From an uncultured Alphaproteobacteria bacterium (GTDB lineage Bacteria > Pseudomonadota > Alphaproteobacteria > RF32 > CAG-239), in NCBI GenBank assembly GCA_902464275.1, contig CABQIK010000003.1, positions 57,451 through 121,450 on the forward strand: 64,000 bases of DNA, given 5' to 3'. Made by a program: the position numbers and the translations under genes. The notes below the pieces were generated by a model that worked only from the letters and a program-made list of their open reading frames with translations, was not told where the DNA came from and did no database searches. Every line of letters begins with the position of its first letter. The stretch's first letter is position 1. This document shows positions 16,054 through 25,114 of this stretch, one piece after another.

Positions 16054-16773
16054 ATGGCTGTTGATAAAAGCTATACGGATGAGCCGGTGGTTGATATGCA
16101 AAACGTTAGCATACGTTACGGGCAGGATCCGGAGGTGCTGAGCGATATTAAGCTCAGTCTGACAAAAGGGTCGTTTCATTTTTTAACCGGTAAAAGCGGC
16201 GCGGGTAAAACATCGCTTTTAAGCATGATGTATTTGGCGCAAAAGCCGAGTCGCGGCACGGTTACGGTTTTTGGTACCAATATCGGGTTTGCCAACCGCG
16301 ATACCATGGCGTTGATGCGCCGCCGTATCGGGGTGGTTTTTCAAGACTTCAGGCTGTTAGAGCACATGAGCGCTTATGATAATGTGGCGGTGCCCTTGCG
16401 GGTGAGAGGCATGAACGAGTCTGAAATTGCCAAGCGCGTAAAAGAGCTGTTGCATTGGGTGGAGCTTGATAAAAGCGTTAACAAAATTTGCAGTACGCTT
16501 TCGGGCGGTGAAAAACAGCGGGTGGCGATTGCGCGGGCAGTGATTAATCGTCCGGAAATTTTGCTTGCCGATGAACCGACCGGTAACGTTGATGATGATA
16601 TTGCCGGTAAATTAATGAAGCTTTTTGTAGAGCTTAATCGTCTTGGCACTACCGTGGTGATTGCCACCCATAGTCAGGAGCTGATAAATCAATATAATTA
16701 TCCGCGGATTCATCTTGAAAATCATGCGCTTAAAATTTTTCCGGCATTAAGGAGAATTAGCAATGAACAGTAA
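16054..16773 (+). CDS. ftsE: Cell division ATP-binding protein FtsE
   Basis: FtsE is the ATPase of the FtsEX complex that controls peptidoglycan hydrolases at the septum. Walker A GKSGAGKT spans residues 46-53, the signature LSGGEKQRVAIARA lies near 150 and Walker B LLADEPTGNVD near 170, followed by the H-loop in VIATHSQE. The Q-loop context VVFQDFRLLEHMSAYDNVA is typical. Length is 239 residues versus ~220 usual. AAGGAGG precedes the ATG. It overlaps ftsX by 11 nt and heads the ftsE-ftsX-ydcF-plsC operon. Confidence 0.95.
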   Translation: MAVDKSYTDEPVVDMQNVSIRYGQDPEVLSDIKLSLTKGSFHFLTGKSGAGKTSLLSMMYLAQKPSRGTVTVFGTNIGFANRDTMALMRRRIGVVFQDFRLLEHMSAYDNVAVPLRVRGMNESEIAKRVKELLHWVELDKSVNKICSTLSGGEKQRVAIARAVINRPEILLADEPTGNVDDDIAGKLMKLFVELNRLGTTVVIATHSQELINQYNYPRIHLENHALKIFPALRRISNEQ

Positions 16774-17668
16774 AATTATGCTTGCCTCACATTCAGAATT
16801 GCCGCTTAAAAAAGATAAAGCCAATTTGTTTTTGCAGATTATTATGGCGATTGCCGTGTTTTTGTTTTCAGTGGCGTTGGCGGGCTATTTGCTGATAAAC
16901 TCAGTGGCGGATAGTTGGCAGAGCAGCATAAACGGCAGTCTGACCGTGCAGATTATGCCGGCAAATGAAGAATTAAGCGAGCAAGAGGCGGAGTTACGCG
17001 TTAATAAAGTGATTACTTTTTTTGAAAACAGGCAAGGTGTTAAAAAAGTTACGCTGATGAGCGATACGCAGCTTAAACAACTGATGAGTCCGTGGCTTGG
17101 TGCACAAGTTGATGTAGCAAGTCTACCATTACCGAGATTGTTGGAAGTTTATTTAACCTCGGAGCAAGGGTTTGATTATGCGGCGGCGGCAAATGATTTG
17201 CATGAAGCAGCCCCGTATGCCTCAATAGATGATCATCGGGTTTGGCTTAATCGTTTGCTTAAATTGGCGTCATCAGTAAAGGTGTTGGCAATGTCCGTTT
17301 TGCTGATGATTTTAACTGTTTGCGTGCTGTCAATTTTTTACGCTACCTGTACCAGTTTGGGGATTCATAAGGATATTATTGAAATTTTGCATATTATGGG
17401 CGCTAAAGACGATTATGTGGCACGCCAATATGCCAAGCGGGGATTGTTTATCGGTTTGCGTGCAGGAGTATTCGGAATAGCCTTGGCTTTGGGAGCTTTT
17501 TCGTTGCTGCACTACGTGGCGGAAGGTATGAATAAGGGTCTGCTCGGAGATGTCAGCTTGTCTTTTTCCGGTTGGATTGCTTTGGCGTCGTTACCGGTAT
17601 GGACGGCGCTACTTTCAATGGCAACTTCATATTACGCGGTAAGGCGCACTTTAGGAAAGATTATGTAA
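16763..17668 (+). CDS. ftsX: Cell division protein FtsX
   Basis: FtsX is the membrane partner of FtsE. The 301-residue protein has an N-terminal cytoplasmic part, one membrane helix (FLQIIMAIAVFLFSVALAGYLLINS), a periplasmic domain (SLTVQIMPANEELSEQEAELRVNKVITFFENRQGVKKVTLMSD) that would signal to a murein hydrolase, and three C-terminal helices (VLAMSVLLMILTVCVLSIFYATC, GLFIGLRAGVFGIALALGAF, SGWIALASLPVWTALLSMA). TSLGIHKDIIEILHIMGAKDDYVARQYAKRG is the conserved FtsX loop. Start overlaps the ftsE end; ydcF starts directly after the TAA. Confidence 0.93.
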   Translation: MNSKIMLASHSELPLKKDKANLFLQIIMAIAVFLFSVALAGYLLINSVADSWQSSINGSLTVQIMPANEELSEQEAELRVNKVITFFENRQGVKKVTLMSDTQLKQLMSPWLGAQVDVASLPLPRLLEVYLTSEQGFDYAAAANDLHEAAPYASIDDHRVWLNRLLKLASSVKVLAMSVLLMILTVCVLSIFYATCTSLGIHKDIIEILHIMGAKDDYVARQYAKRGLFIGLRAGVFGIALALGAFSLLHYVAEGMNKGLLGDVSLSFSGWIALASLPVWTALLSMATSYYAVRRTLGKIM

Positions 17669-18265
17669 ATGCGAAGAATCGGCTTTTTTGCTTTAGCCTC
17701 CGGTATGGCGTTTTTAATTATGTGGCTTGGCGGTTTTATGGCGTTTCATCAATATATTCGCAATTATCCGACCGATACGTCGCAGCCGACTGACGCAATT
17801 GTGGTTTTGACCGGCGGACGCAACAGAGTGGCGGAATCTATAAGGCTTTATAATGACGGGTTGGCTGATTTGCTGATAATTTCCGGTGTGGGCGTGCATG
17901 TTACGCTTAAACAGTTGGAAGCCCAAAACAAAGTTACCATTACCCGCAATCGGCAAAATGTGATTTTAGGCAATGAAGCTACCAACACTATTGAAAACGG
18001 CATTGAAGTCAGCGAATATATTCGGCGCAATAATGTTGCCTCGCTTAGGCTTGTTACCTCATACTACCATATGCCTCGCAGCGAGCAGGAAATTTTATCG
18101 CGTAATCCTGATGTTAAAATTGTTTACCATCCTGTATATTCGCAAAATGTTTCGGATAAATGGTGGAAACGGTGGGGAAGCTTTTACTTGATGGCTATGG
18201 AATATAACAAATTTATTTTTGTGTATATAAAATCGTTTTTTATCAGATTAACGGAAGGAATTTAG
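17669..18265 (+). CDS. YdcF/ElyC-family (DUF218) envelope protein
   Basis: The 198-residue protein starts with one membrane anchor (GFFALASGMAFLIMWLGGFMAF) and continues with the DUF218 fold: DAIVVLTGGRNRVAESIRLYNDGLADLLIISGVG, ATNTIENGIEVSEYIRRNNVASLRLVTSYYHMPRS. The T-G-G and YHMPR motifs are family hallmarks. Related proteins affect envelope and lipid carrier metabolism; the reaction is not known. It begins directly after the ftsX stop and is followed 1 nt later by plsC, so it belongs to this operon. Stop is TAG. Confidence 0.88.
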   Translation: MRRIGFFALASGMAFLIMWLGGFMAFHQYIRNYPTDTSQPTDAIVVLTGGRNRVAESIRLYNDGLADLLIISGVGVHVTLKQLEAQNKVTITRNRQNVILGNEATNTIENGIEVSEYIRRNNVASLRLVTSYYHMPRSEQEILSRNPDVKIVYHPVYSQNVSDKWWKRWGSFYLMAMEYNKFIFVYIKSFFIRLTEGI

Positions 18266-18266
18266 C

Positions 18267-19022
18267 ATGATTTATATTCGCTCTTTATTTGCCAATATCT
18301 TTTTTTTCGGCACTTTGGCTTTCGGCTGCATTTTGGCGCCGCTTGTCGCGCTTTTGCCGCATAAATGCACGATGTTTTGGTGGGATAAAACCATTATGCC
18401 GGTGTGTTTATTCTTTTTGAAGATTTTTGCCGGAATGAAAATTGAGTTCAGAGGGGTGGAAAATATTACGAAAAAGCCGGCACTGTATGCTTGCAAGCAC
18501 GAATCGGCGCTGGAGACCTATTCATTTACACAAGCCGTGCCGACAACCTCTTATGTTTTGAAAAAAGAGCTGACCTATATTCCGTTTTTCGGGTGGTCGC
18601 AGCATTTTTACGGCATGGTGCCGGTTGACCGCAAGGGCGGTTCTTCAGCGATGAAAAATATGCTCAAAGAAGTGGCAAAAAAAATGCAAGCCGGGCGTCC
18701 GGTGATTATTTTTCCGGAAGGCACGCGCTGCAAACCGGGGACTACCAAGGGCTATAAACCGGGGTTTCTGTTTGTGGCGGAAAATTTGGACGTTGAAATT
18801 GTGCCGGTGGCGCTTAATACCGGTTTGTTTTGGGGCAAGGCATCGTTTTTGCGTTATCCCGGAACAGTGGTGTTTGAGTTTTTAAAACCGATGAAAGCGG
18901 AAAAAGGCACGGATAAAAAAGCCTTTATGGCCGAGCTTGAAAAACGTATTGAAGATAAGTGTAAAGAGCTTAATGACGAGGCAATACAAAAATATCCGTG
19001 GGTTAAAAAGAATTTGGGATAA
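18267..19022 (+). CDS. plsC: 1-acyl-sn-glycerol-3-phosphate acyltransferase
   Basis: PlsC transfers a second acyl chain to lysophosphatidic acid at the inner membrane. The 251-residue protein shows an N-terminal membrane segment and the acyltransferase motifs: ACKHESALETYSF (a KHxSxxE form of the HX4D motif), FYGMVPVDRKGGSSAM, IIFPEGTRCKPGT near residue 150 and VPVALNTGLFW. Note that the usual HxxxxD reads HESALE, with Glu in place of Asp, as in a subset of alphaproteobacterial homologues. Last gene of the ftsE operon. Confidence 0.88.
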   Translation: MIYIRSLFANIFFFGTLAFGCILAPLVALLPHKCTMFWWDKTIMPVCLFFLKIFAGMKIEFRGVENITKKPALYACKHESALETYSFTQAVPTTSYVLKKELTYIPFFGWSQHFYGMVPVDRKGGSSAMKNMLKEVAKKMQAGRPVIIFPEGTRCKPGTTKGYKPGFLFVAENLDVEIVPVALNTGLFWGKASFLRYPGTVVFEFLKPMKAEKGTDKKAFMAELEKRIEDKCKELNDEAIQKYPWVKKNLG

Positions 19023-19029
19023 AAGCCCA

Positions 19030-19058
19030 TTGACAAAAATTGCCGTCAGTGATATGAA
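19030..19058 (+). promoter_or_regulatory. Sigma-70-type promoter of the orphan gene at 19108
   Basis: TTGACA (19030-19035), a 17-bp spacer and TATGAA (19053-19058), 49 nt before the ATG. Confidence 0.65.
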
Positions 19059-19107
19059 GTTTTGATTTTATATTTTTATGAAGTTATTAACCCTTTAATA
19101 TTTTATT

Positions 19108-19995
19108 ATGAATCCATGTGTGAATTTGATGTCATCACAAGAAAAAGTGATGATGGCAGTAATTCAATCGGGCGATTACGTTCGATTGCTGCAGATGATG
19201 GACGACGGGTATGCCGTGACAGCCACAGTGCTTGAATATTTCAGGTGCATGCGCAAGCACCATATTCTGGCGGACATTATCAAAAAGTTTGAGGATCCCG
19301 AAATCGTATTCGGTGATTCGGCGGCTGATTTTGTGTCAGCTTATCTCAATGAAGATTATGTCACCAAAATTCATAACCTCAGGACGCAAAACGAGCGTGC
19401 AAACCGTAAAGCGGAAGTTAAAAAGCTTTTGCTCGTCTCCGGCAATAAGGTAACTGAAGAAGTGTGGAAGACCGTATTCAGTAAAAAGCTTTTTAAGGAG
19501 CTTATTGATGAGGTCGGGGTGGAGCAGATTTTCAATGAGGCGAGAAACATCGTTGTTGATCAGTTCTACTCAAATATCATCACCAATCAGTTTTTGGTGG
19601 AACGCAAAGATGTGAAGGCTTTGGAACAGCGTTATTATTCATGTCGGAGCGATGAAAGCAGACGGGAATTCATCTTTGATGTGCTGACTGCGGACTGCGC
19701 GGTGGACGGAGCGTCATTGCTCTTTGCGGTAAATCGTCCGGAGATTGACGAGGAACTTGTAAAGTACGGCAAAGCAAAGCTCTTTGGGCAAAGCAGAGAA
19801 GAAAAACGCTATCTGAGGCTGTTTTCCGCCGCGCAAAGGTATCGTAACTCATTGCCGCGAGCTAAAAGGCACGGTTGGTATCTGCCGTTTGAACGCTATG
19901 TGGAGTGGTTCAGGGCCTACCCGAAAGAAGCGGACGAGTTCATCAAACAAGAACGCAACATCATCTTCAGACTTGCGGTGACGTTTGCGTCCTAG
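19108..19995 (+). CDS. Unknown soluble protein (295 aa), orphan gene without Shine-Dalgarno
   Basis: I recognise no family. The product is soluble, charged and mostly helical, with no signal peptide or membrane segment; RYIPL-type motifs are absent, but blocks such as MMDDGYAVTATVLEYFRCMRKHHILADIIKKF and SAAQRYRNSLPRAKRHGWYLPFERYVEWF may mark two subdomains. Codon use looks different from its neighbours (more ATC, GTC, CTC, TCC). It has its own consensus promoter and terminator but no ribosome site before ATG. These traits are shared with 4639, 25173 and 37517-38707. Stop is TAG. Confidence 0.75.
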   Translation: MNPCVNLMSSQEKVMMAVIQSGDYVRLLQMMDDGYAVTATVLEYFRCMRKHHILADIIKKFEDPEIVFGDSAADFVSAYLNEDYVTKIHNLRTQNERANRKAEVKKLLLVSGNKVTEEVWKTVFSKKLFKELIDEVGVEQIFNEARNIVVDQFYSNIITNQFLVERKDVKALEQRYYSCRSDESRREFIFDVLTADCAVDGASLLFAVNRPEIDEELVKYGKAKLFGQSREEKRYLRLFSAAQRYRNSLPRAKRHGWYLPFERYVEWFRAYPKEADEFIKQERNIIFRLAVTFAS

Positions 19996-20015
19996 CAAAA
20001 GTGTGTATGAAAAAT

Positions 20016-20043
20016 GCCTTTACTTGCAAGTAAAGGCTTTTTT
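20016..20043. terminator. Bidirectional terminator
   Basis: Perfect palindrome GCCTTTACTT-GC-AAGTAAAGGC-type stem (20016-20037) followed by TTTTTT, serving the orphan gene and possibly the convergent HAD gene. Confidence 0.9.
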
Positions 20044-20045
20044 CT

Positions 20046-20906
20046 TTATTGGTTGATTTTGGCTTTTTTCTTTTCTTCACGGGCTTTTAAAAGCTCCAAG
20101 TCGCGTTCGGTGGCAATTTTGTTTAAGATGGTTTTAACCACATTGTCAATATCTTTGCCCTCAGAATAATCAGCCGGAAGCGCAAAGTTTACGCGGTCGT
20201 CACGTAAGAGATTAATCGCCTTGATTTTGCTGTGGCTGGATTTGGGTTTGTAAACGGCAATGGCATTACCATTGCGGTCTTTAACCATTTTCATGGAAGG
20301 AATATCGGTTAAGCCGTCGCCGAAGTAAATAATCCGGCGGAACGGAATGCGGCGTTGATTGTCAGGAGTAAACTCATTTACCAACTTGTCGTCAGTCTTT
20401 TTTAAGCCTTTGTTGATTTTGGATAAAAACTGCACTTTGGTTGAATAGTTGATAACGCGCGCCGGCCAAACCGGATAGCCTTCTTCATCAAAGGCAAAAG
20501 AGCAGCCGAACACGTCTTTAAAATATTTACGAATACTGCAACCTTCAATAATTTCTTCATAACCGGACGAGATAATGTAGTGCTCAACATCTAAATCAAG
20601 CTGTTTGCCATACGCATTAATGCGGTCAAACCAACTGGCAACGCCTTCAAAATATTCAATTAAAGCGCCGCAGCAAAATAAATTTTCACGAGTGAGCTTA
20701 ATTTGCTTTTCACGGGCTATTTTGGTAAAATAGTACATACTGCCGGTTACCTGGTCGGCGCAGTTATCAACCGACCACTGGTTGGCTTTTTTCCAAAAAG
20801 TTTCAGGTTTCATACCAAGTTCAGGTATGAGCACATAGTCTTGCATATAAGTGGTGCTTAAAGTTTCATCAAAGTCATATACGAACGCCACTTTGGTTTT
20901 TTTCAT
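20046..20906 (-). CDS. HAD-superfamily hydrolase (paralogue of 56492)
   Basis: HAD phosphatase motif I is VYDFDETLS near residue 10, motif II lies around YIISSGYEEII near 115, and motif III/IV is YFGDGLTDIPSMKMVKD near 215. The cap region is helical (FWKKANQWSVDNCADQVTGSMYYFTKIAREK). The 286-residue protein aligns along its whole length with the one at 56492 (PADYSEGKDIDNVVK against PADYSEGKAVDKFVK). Substrate unknown; layout resembles phosphoserine phosphatase-like enzymes. Soluble. The tail is Lys/Glu-rich. Divergent from the glycyl-tRNA synthetase gene. Confidence 0.85.
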   Translation of the reverse strand: MKKTKVAFVYDFDETLSTTYMQDYVLIPELGMKPETFWKKANQWSVDNCADQVTGSMYYFTKIAREKQIKLTRENLFCCGALIEYFEGVASWFDRINAYGKQLDLDVEHYIISSGYEEIIEGCSIRKYFKDVFGCSFAFDEEGYPVWPARVINYSTKVQFLSKINKGLKKTDDKLVNEFTPDNQRRIPFRRIIYFGDGLTDIPSMKMVKDRNGNAIAVYKPKSSHSKIKAINLLRDDRVNFALPADYSEGKDIDNVVKTILNKIATERDLELLKAREEKKKAKINQ

Positions 20907-20996
20907 TTTTTATTATCTCCTCTTGCATTTTGGAATTGTATACTATAAAACAAATAAGTTAAGATTCAACAAATTTTAAAAAAGGATTTGGATAAA

Positions 20997-22364
20997 ATGG
21001 TTGCAACAACAATGGATCAATTAGTTTCTTTGTGCAAAAGACGCGGGTTTATTTTTCAAAACGCCGATATTTACGGCGGTATGCAGGGCGTTTATGATTA
21101 CGGACCGCTCGGAGTTGAGCTTAAAAATAACTTAAAAGCCGCATGGTGGCGCGCAATGGTTTATGAGCGCGATGATGTTGAAGGCTTAGACGCCGCGATT
21201 TTGACGAATCGTAAAGTGCTTAAATATTCAGGTCATGAAGATACTTTTTCCGATCCGATGGTTGATTGCAAAAAATGCAAAGGTCGTTTCAGAGCCGATC
21301 ATCTTAAAGATAACAAGTGCCCGAATTGCGGGTCGTGCGAATTAACCGAGCCGCGCCCGTTTAACCTGATGTTCAAAACTCAGGTCGGACCGGTTGAAAG
21401 CGATGAAAATTTGGCATATTTGCGTCCGGAAACGGCACAGGCTATTTTTACGCAGTTCAAAAACGTGCTTGACGCAACCTCGCGCAAACTTCCGTTCGGT
21501 ATTGCGCAAATCGGAAAATCATTCCGCAACGAAATTACGCCGCGCAACTTTATTTTCCGCGTGCGTGAGTTTGAACAAGCAGAGCTTGAGTATTTTGTTG
21601 CCCCCGGCGAAGATGAAAAATGGCACGAAATTTGGAAAGAAGCCCGCATTAAATGGTGGGAAGAGCAGGGCTTAAAACGCGAGCACATGAATATTTACAC
21701 CACTCCGAAAGAAGATTTGGCTCACTATGCCAAAGCTTGCTATGATATTGAATATCAATTTCCGCACGGTATGGAAGAGCTTGAAGGCGTGGCTAACCGC
21801 CGCGATTATGACTTGGGTAACCATACCAAAGGGCAAGATGAATTTGAGTTGGAGGCGCATTGCCATAAAAATCCGGATTCAACCACTAAACTTTGCGTAC
21901 GAGATGAAGAGCACAACAAATGGATTATCCCGTTTGTGATTGAACCTTCAATGGGGGTTGACCGCGGCGTGCTTGCGGTTATGACCGAGGCTTATACCGA
22001 AGAAGATTTAGGCGATGGTAACATCCGCATTGTGTTAAAACTTAAAAAACATTTGGCGCCGATTAAGGTTGCGGTTATTCCGTTAAAGAAAAATAATGAT
22101 GAAATTATGAATAAATGTCATGAAATTAAAAACAGCCTGTTAAAATTGGGTATCGGCCGCGTGGCTTTGGAGAATACCGGTAATATCGGCAAAGCGTATC
22201 GCCGTCATGATGAAATCGGCACGCCGCTTTGCATTACGGTTGATTTTGAAACATTGGAACAGTCACCGGCGTCGGTTACTATTCGTGACCGTGACACCAT
22301 GGAACAACACCGCATTAATATTGCTGATTTGCCGAATTATTTGCGCGACTACTTTTTAAGTTAA
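20997..22364 (+). CDS. glyS: Glycyl-tRNA synthetase, single-chain dimeric type
   Basis: This class II synthetase charges tRNA-Gly. The 455-residue chain has the signature of the dimeric (alpha-2) form: LCKRRGFIFQNADIYGGMQGVYDYGPLG at the start, motif 1/2 with FRNEITPRNFIFRVREFEQAELEYF, and motif 3 EPSMGVDRGVLAVM, followed by the anticodon-binding domain (APIKVAVIPLKKN). Four Cys in DCKKCKGRF and CPNCGSCEL could bind zinc. I use ATG 20997, with AAAGG upstream; a TTG at 20988 would lie too close. Most Proteobacteria have the two-subunit GlyQ/GlyS enzyme, so this type points to gene replacement. Confidence 0.93.
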   Translation: MVATTMDQLVSLCKRRGFIFQNADIYGGMQGVYDYGPLGVELKNNLKAAWWRAMVYERDDVEGLDAAILTNRKVLKYSGHEDTFSDPMVDCKKCKGRFRADHLKDNKCPNCGSCELTEPRPFNLMFKTQVGPVESDENLAYLRPETAQAIFTQFKNVLDATSRKLPFGIAQIGKSFRNEITPRNFIFRVREFEQAELEYFVAPGEDEKWHEIWKEARIKWWEEQGLKREHMNIYTTPKEDLAHYAKACYDIEYQFPHGMEELEGVANRRDYDLGNHTKGQDEFELEAHCHKNPDSTTKLCVRDEEHNKWIIPFVIEPSMGVDRGVLAVMTEAYTEEDLGDGNIRIVLKLKKHLAPIKVAVIPLKKNNDEIMNKCHEIKNSLLKLGIGRVALENTGNIGKAYRRHDEIGTPLCITVDFETLEQSPASVTIRDRDTMEQHRINIADLPNYLRDYFLS

Positions 22365-22381
22365 GCGCATTATGCAAATAT

Positions 22382-22411
22382 AAAAACAGCCGGATTTATC
22401 CGGCTGTTTTT
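22382..22411. terminator. Terminator after glyS
   Basis: ACAGCCGGA (22386-22394) pairs with TCCGGCTGT (22399-22407), followed by T-run; it also faces the convergent LysE-family gene. Confidence 0.9.
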
Positions 22412-22423
22412 GTGTGACGGTTT

Positions 22424-23089
22424 TTATTTATGGGGCAGATAAGCCGCCAATTTGGTTTTGAATTTTGCGCAGGCGTTCGGAAAAATTCCGCGTATGCCCC
22501 AATAAACCAAAGTTAAACCGACGACAATGTTTAATATGCTAAGTAGCATCGGCGGGAAGAATGAAGTTCCGAAATGTCCTAACAATACTACAAACGATAA
22601 AAACAGCGGTGAGGCTGCCAATATACCCAAAGCATATAAAACAGTTTGATGAATAGTGTATTTGGACTCAATGGTTTTAGAAGTAAACAGCGCCGTGTAG
22701 TTTACAATAGCGAGCGGGTTTAAGATGTTTACCAAAAACACGGTTAAAAATGAATTTTTGTATTGCCAAACCTCATGATTGATAACTTCATCGGTGTGGG
22801 TTGCCGCCATTAAACAAAATGAGATACCGAGTATCATGATGATAATACCGCTGACAATGCGGAACAAGTCATTTTTGGTATCGCATTTTTTAACCACTTT
22901 GGCAATGCCGATAATGGAAATGGTCATGTAAATGGCGGTAGCAAGCGTTGCCCCCCATACCGATAATAAAGCCGCCGGCAATGAAAGCACGGTGGCGTAA
23001 TGGAACAGCAACAAGCAAACCGGTCCGACCGTGCCGACCTGTAAGGCCATGCCTAATTTAAAGCCGTCATAAAATGATGTATGTTTCAT
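22424..23089 (-). CDS. LysE/RhtB-family amino acid exporter
   Basis: The 221-residue protein has six hydrophobic segments and the family start FKLGMALQVGTVGPVCLLLF, where the conserved G-x-GPxxL motif of LysE-type exporters lies. Other conserved features are LVNILNPLAIVNYTALF (LNPK/LNPL motif) near residue 100 and the C-terminal LTLVYWGIRGIF. It would export an amino acid or related small molecule across the inner membrane. Substrate unknown. AAGGAGG precedes the ATG. Convergent with glyS, divergent from deoB. Confidence 0.85.
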   Translation of the reverse strand: MKHTSFYDGFKLGMALQVGTVGPVCLLLFHYATVLSLPAALLSVWGATLATAIYMTISIIGIAKVVKKCDTKNDLFRIVSGIIIMILGISFCLMAATHTDEVINHEVWQYKNSFLTVFLVNILNPLAIVNYTALFTSKTIESKYTIHQTVLYALGILAASPLFLSFVVLLGHFGTSFFPPMLLSILNIVVGLTLVYWGIRGIFPNACAKFKTKLAAYLPHK

Positions 23090-23181
23090 AAATTTATCCT
23101 CCTTAGTGCTTTATAACAGTGAATAGTTTATAAAAATTTAAATTTTTGCGGCTATTATCAGCTGATATAAGGAGAAAAGAT

Positions 23182-24369
23182 ATGAAACGCGTAGTTATAT
23201 TAATGATGGATTCATTCGGTATCGGCGGGGCGCCCGATGCGGAAAAATTCGGCGATGTCGGCGCTAACACTTTTGCACATATCGCACAGGCGGTCGGCGG
23301 ATTAAAAGTGCCGAATTTGTGCGCTTTGGGTTTAAATGTTGCCGGATTTGAAGCTTCCGGCGAACAGGCGCCGTGTGCCGGCGCGGTAAAAGTTGAGTTG
23401 CCTTCAAAATTCGGACACATGAAAGAAATCAGCCACGGCAAAGACACTACTTCCGGTCATTGGGAAATGGCGGGTGTGCCGGTGCTGTTTGATTGGGGAT
23501 ATTTTCCGAAAGAGTATCCGTCATTTCCGGCGGATATGATTGCTAAAATTGTTGAGCGCGGTAATATTGCCGGTATTTTGGGCAATGAGGCGGCTTCGGG
23601 TACGGAAATTATTGAGCGCTTGGGCGAAGAGCACATTAAAACCGGAAAACCGATTTTTTATACTTCGGCCGACAGTGTGTTGCAAATTGCCGCGCATGAA
23701 AAATATTTCGGTCTTAATCGGCTTTATGATTTATGCCAAATTGCGTTTGAAGAGGTTAAGCCGTATAATATTGCCCGTATTATCGCCCGTCCGTTTGAGG
23801 GCGAGCATAAAGGCGAGTTTAAACGTACCAAAAACAGACATGACTATTCACAAACACCGCCTTCCGACACTATTTTGGACGAGCTTAAAAATGCCGGCGG
23901 AACGGTGGTGTCGGTTGGTAAAATCCGTGATATTTACGCCGGATGCGGCATTAGCAAAGCGGTTAAAGCCAGCGGGTTGGAAGAATTGTGGAACGTTACG
24001 CTCGCAGAAGTTAAAAACGCGCCCGACAACAGCATTGTCTTTACCAACTTTGTTGATTTTGATATGACATGGGGACACCGGCGCGATGTTAAAGGCTATG
24101 CGGAAGGGCTTGAATATTTTGATTCTCGTTTGCCGGATTTAGCCGCTGTTTTGCAAGAGGGCGATTTGGTGTTTGTTACCGCCGACCATGGTTGCGACCC
24201 GACTTATAAAGGCACTGACCATACCCGCGAGCAAGTTCCGGTGTTAATGTTCGGGTATGGGGTAAAGCCGGAAAATATCGGACAGCGCCAAACTTATGCC
24301 GACATTGCGCAAACTATTGCAGAATACTTAAATTTACCGGCAACCAAATATGGTAAAAGCTTTTTATAA
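23182..24369 (+). CDS. deoB: Phosphopentomutase
   Basis: DeoB interconverts ribose/deoxyribose 1- and 5-phosphate in nucleoside salvage. The 395-residue length fits. Alkaline phosphatase-fold motifs are visible: ILMMDSFGIGGAPDA at the N-terminus (metal Asp), KDTTSGHWEMAG with the active-site Thr near residue 87, NFVDFDMTWGHRRD and FVTADHGCDPTYKGTDHTRE with metal ligands near 325. The ATG at 23182 follows AAGGAGA; the frame is open 36 nt further upstream without a better site. The product feeds ribose 5-phosphate from phosphorolysis by the enzyme encoded at 2963. The amidase gene follows 9 nt later. Confidence 0.95.
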   Translation: MKRVVILMMDSFGIGGAPDAEKFGDVGANTFAHIAQAVGGLKVPNLCALGLNVAGFEASGEQAPCAGAVKVELPSKFGHMKEISHGKDTTSGHWEMAGVPVLFDWGYFPKEYPSFPADMIAKIVERGNIAGILGNEAASGTEIIERLGEEHIKTGKPIFYTSADSVLQIAAHEKYFGLNRLYDLCQIAFEEVKPYNIARIIARPFEGEHKGEFKRTKNRHDYSQTPPSDTILDELKNAGGTVVSVGKIRDIYAGCGISKAVKASGLEELWNVTLAEVKNAPDNSIVFTNFVDFDMTWGHRRDVKGYAEGLEYFDSRLPDLAAVLQEGDLVFVTADHGCDPTYKGTDHTREQVPVLMFGYGVKPENIGQRQTYADIAQTIAEYLNLPATKYGKSFL

Positions 24370-24378
24370 GGGGCAGAC

Positions 24379-25089
24379 ATGGATTTCAGATTACCGTTTT
24401 TTGATGAACGCAATGCCGCGATTGATACCATAATTATACATTGCAACGCTTTTACGGCGGAGCAGGCGGTGGAGTCGTTTCGGCAGGCGGAAGTTTCGGC
24501 ACATTATTTAATCGGGACGGATGGCAAAGTTTATAATTTGGTTGATGACAATAAACGCGCTTGGCATGCCGGCAAAAGTTTTTGGCAGGGACGAGAAGGA
24601 CTTAACCATAACTCAATCGGCATAGAGGTTTGTAATTTGACTTTAGGACAGTCGCCTTATAGTCAGCCGCAAATCAGGGCGGTGTTGAGGTTATGCAAAA
24701 AACTGATGAAAAAATATCATATCAAGCCGAAAAATGTGTTGGGGCATTCTGATGTTGCCCCGACTCGCAAGCCTGACCCCGGAATTTGCTTTCCGTGGCG
24801 CTATTTGGCAAGGCACGGCGTTGGGGTTTGGTATAATTTGCGCAATGCCGATAAGGTTACAGAGGTTGACGAACAAAAAATGCTGGCCTCCATCGGCTAT
24901 GATGTGAGCAACTTGGCGGCGGCTAAATGGGCGTTTTGTCGGCATTGGCTGCCGGAGGTGGTGCCGAGCGATAATGACGTTATGCACTTGCTTAACAATC
25001 CGTATAATCCGCGGTTTGAGGCTGATGAACAACAATTTTTAGCGGTTTTAAGAGCGGTTTATCGGCAGTTTGGCAAAAAAGGTGAATAA
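24379..25089 (+). CDS. N-acetylmuramoyl-L-alanine amidase (AmpD/Amidase_2 family)
   Basis: The 236-residue protein is an Amidase_2 domain enzyme cleaving the muramic acid-peptide bond. Zinc ligands and catalytic positions are visible: TIIIHCNAF (His) near residue 22, NHNSIGIEVCNL near 75 and LGHSDVAPTRKPDPGICFPW (His and Asp) near 115. No signal peptide is present, so it should act in the cytoplasm on recycled anhydro-muropeptides as AmpD does. The C-terminal ~90 residues (VDEQKMLASIGYDVSNLAAAKWAFCRHWLP) may be a peptidoglycan-binding-like helical domain. It follows deoB closely and may share its mRNA. Confidence 0.87.
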   Translation: MDFRLPFFDERNAAIDTIIIHCNAFTAEQAVESFRQAEVSAHYLIGTDGKVYNLVDDNKRAWHAGKSFWQGREGLNHNSIGIEVCNLTLGQSPYSQPQIRAVLRLCKKLMKKYHIKPKNVLGHSDVAPTRKPDPGICFPWRYLARHGVGVWYNLRNADKVTEVDEQKMLASIGYDVSNLAAAKWAFCRHWLPEVVPSDNDVMHLLNNPYNPRFEADEQQFLAVLRAVYRQFGKKGE

Positions 25090-25114
25090 ATTTGCAAAAT
25101 TTTGCATTTTATTG

